Assembly: GCA_023159155.1 (NCBI GenBank)
Contig: JAJNNX010000001.1
Coordinates: forward strand, 2,232,001 to 2,296,000
Direction: 5' to 3'
DNA: 64,000 bases
Origin: Ustulina deusta
Lineage: Eukaryota > Ascomycota > Sordariomycetes > Xylariales > Xylariaceae
Program-made: the position numbers and the translations under genes
Shown: piece by piece, positions 61,960-64,000 of the stretch
Position numbering within the stretch: position 1 is the stretch's first letter
Layout: every line of letters starts with the position of its first letter
Notes under the pieces: model-generated
Told to the model about the DNA's origin: nothing
Seen by the model: only the letters and a program-made list of their open reading frames with translations
Databases searched by the model: none

Positions 61960-64000
61960 CGAAATAATTAATAAAGTAGAACTTATACCTAAAGAGTTCT
62001 TAGTATACTTTATAAAATATAAAAAATATCTAGAATTGGACAAAAACAACAAAAAATTTAATAAAAAATTTAGTAGCTAATTTATTTAATTTTTAATAAA
62101 TAATACTTTTATTTATTATATAACTAGAAAAAATATTTAGAACTATAAAACAAACATACTATCCAACCAGTTTATTTTTAGTAATTAGTATTATACTAAG
62201 TACTAAGGCGAACTCTAGAATATAGGCGTTTTAAACTACTTAATAGTAAGAAAAGCATAATTAGAAGCCTATTTTAGATTTTACCTTTGTATAAAAATAG
62301 ACTGGACCCTAGGTAGCACAAATATTAGGTTTAGTAGTAATAATATAATTATTGCTATAAGCACTATATAAATAAATAATTCCTTTAGTATAATAATATA
62401 TTATATTTTAAATAGCCCAATACTATTTTTATTCTTGCTAAAAGATGCCAACCGCTTATAGGCTTACTTTAATAATATAAAAAATATTATTATATAAAAA
62501 AATAAAAAAACTATTTTTATTATATATAAATAAAAATACCCATTTTTTAATACAAGCTTTTACAAAGCTGGACTATACTTTACTAAAACAAAGTTATAAC
62601 AATTATACTATTAATTTAGATATTTTTATATAAAAAGACTATATATAATGCTTAGTTATACAAGATACAATATTAATTACTTAATTTTAGAAGAAATCTA
62701 GAAATTCTATTACTACTATTAATTATATAACCTAGTACTTTAACAATTTAAATTCTTAATTAAAAACAATTATAATTTTAATTATAAAGTTATAATTAAT
62801 ACTATATAAATAAATAATAAGCAAGTTTTTTATATTATTAATACTGCTATATTTTTTTAAGCAGCAACTTTCTTTAAATTAATATTTATATAAAATACTT
62901 AAGAAGTGCTATATAAGTACTAGATTAATATATATTAAAGACCTTTTAATTATATTATATATAACCTAAGTATAAACTTTTTGTTTAAAAAATTTTAGAA
63001 CTAAGTAAGGATTATAGGTACCTAGTACTATACAATGCCTATTAAGGCGCACTAGGCAATTAGCAAGATCAAAAAAACATATAGCTCTTTTTATTATACA
63101 TACAATATATTAAAAGCTAAAATTAATAATTATATAAAAGACAAGTTAATTTTTTAAATAGCAGTTAAAGCCCTAAATAATACTACTAGGCTAAATAGCT
63201 TTATATTAATTTTTTTTGTTTTTAAAGCTTATTTTAAAATTAATTAAGATTTACCCCTTTTATTTAATATTATACAAAGAGCTAAAGCAATTAAAAAGGC
63301 TATAAAAATGTTATGTAATAAGAGAGCAAAAGTTAAAATTAACTATATGATTAACTAGCGCAACAGGCCAGCCTTATATGATATATTTTTATTACCTTTA
63401 TGTAGCAAAGTAATAGTATAACAAAAAAAAGAAAGCTAAAATAGACTATACAAAATTAAGTCGATCAAAAGATCTAATATAATTATTGATTTAATAAACG
63501 GCCTAATATATTTTTGTTAAACATAAATTAAGCTTTATTACTATATAACTAAAAAAGATATTTTGGATAAATATACCAAAAAAAAAAACAAAATATAACC
63601 TTTTTAAACCCCTATTATACGAAAAAAACGCAAATAACCCCTAAAGACTATAATATTTTATATAATTTTTATATAATAAATTAGTTAACTATTCCTAACC
63701 CCTAAAAAGGAATAGAACTATGCCCTAGCTGTTAAGCTATGTAAAGATAGCATTATTAATATACCCGGAGCCCTATTTAAAAAATCTAATACTATTAAAA
63801 TTAACAATCTTGTTATATAAGGCGTATTCTAATTTATAAAATATAATCCAACAAAACACGGCAATATTTATATTTTTAAATCCTAGCTTATATAAAAAAT
63901 CAAAAAAAAAATAACTAAGCTATACAAAAAGTTCTAACTTATTATATAAGGCTATAACAATACTAAGAAAAAAATAGTGCTTATTTAGTTGCTAATAATC
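61960..64000 (+). pseudogene. Gag-end/integrase/RT-start remnant of Copia-D
   Basis: Integrase sequence runs about 62,560-63,470. The start of the RT region is at about 63,830-63,990 (YNPTKHGNIYIFKS, then a region matching copia S-R-L-V-V-Q-x-Y-N-D). It holds a direct repeat at 63809-63822 and 63938-63951, between which Copia-A has lost its sequence. Frames carry stops throughout. Confidence 0.7.

Larger units (their letters stand above)
59583..64000 (+). mobile_element. Copia-D: Ty1/copia element inserted in Copia-C (runs off window)
   Basis: 5' LTR 59583-59884, then internal sequence to the window end. The insertion splits Copia-C right after AAAGCTTAC; the matching uninterrupted sequence is seen in Copia-D itself near 63,225-63,240. 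It is the top layer of this branch of the nest. Confidence 0.9.

Noticed and set aside
30105..64000. CRISPR-like or centromeric satellite explanation for the repeats
   Set aside because: Repeats are few, hundreds of bases long and have LTR structure with target duplications; no regular spacer array or tandem satellite is present.

Overview
The window looks like nuclear DNA of a filamentous ascomycete (Pezizomycotina). The genes carry short GT-AG introns, some with TACTAA-like branch sites, and the proteins are typical of that group. The right half is an AT-rich block of retrotransposons with the transition-only decay expected of repeat-induced point mutation (RIP). The order or species cannot be resolved by reading alone.

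Gene-bearing part, about 1-28,000. Eight genes can be supported with exon structures: a conserved disordered fungal protein (2118-3591, -), RNA polymerase I/III subunit AC19 (9208-9873, +), the complex I LYR subunit NDUFA6/NUO14.8 (10046-10738, -), splicing factor BUD31/G10 (11109-11846, +), a ZNF511-like C2H2 zinc-finger protein (12102-12949, -), an EST1/SMG7-family protein (14775-18128, +), adenosine kinase (18733-20529, -) and ribosomal protein uL2 (25629-26598, -). A ninth, less certain gene (22538-23374, -) carries a cysteine-rich DUF3716-like domain. The genes are housekeeping functions in transcription, splicing, mRNA decay, respiration, purine salvage and translation. They form no cluster with one shared task; convergent and divergent pairs share short intergenic spaces. 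Long intergenic stretches hold palindromic CTAGGTA-type motifs, small hairpins and homopolymers, but no recognisable genes.

AT-rich part, about 28,020-64,000. No intact gene is present. A decayed pogo/CENP-B-type (DDE_1) transposase lies at 29,150-30,060. A tower of nested LTR retrotransposons follows. An old Ty3/gypsy chromovirus (Gypsy-3, +, from 30,105) is interrupted by Copia-A (32,027-46,868, +), and Copia-A is itself interrupted by a second Ty3/gypsy chromovirus (Gypsy-2, 38,806-46,465, +). Gypsy-3 resumes at 46,874 and is cut inside its chromodomain at 52,118 by Copia-E (-). Copia-E is interrupted at 55,910 by Copia-C (+), and Copia-C at 59,583 by Copia-D (+), which runs off the window. 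Two insertions are supported by target-site duplications, and one also by an unoccupied site in a sibling copy. The element names are labels for this report, not database names.
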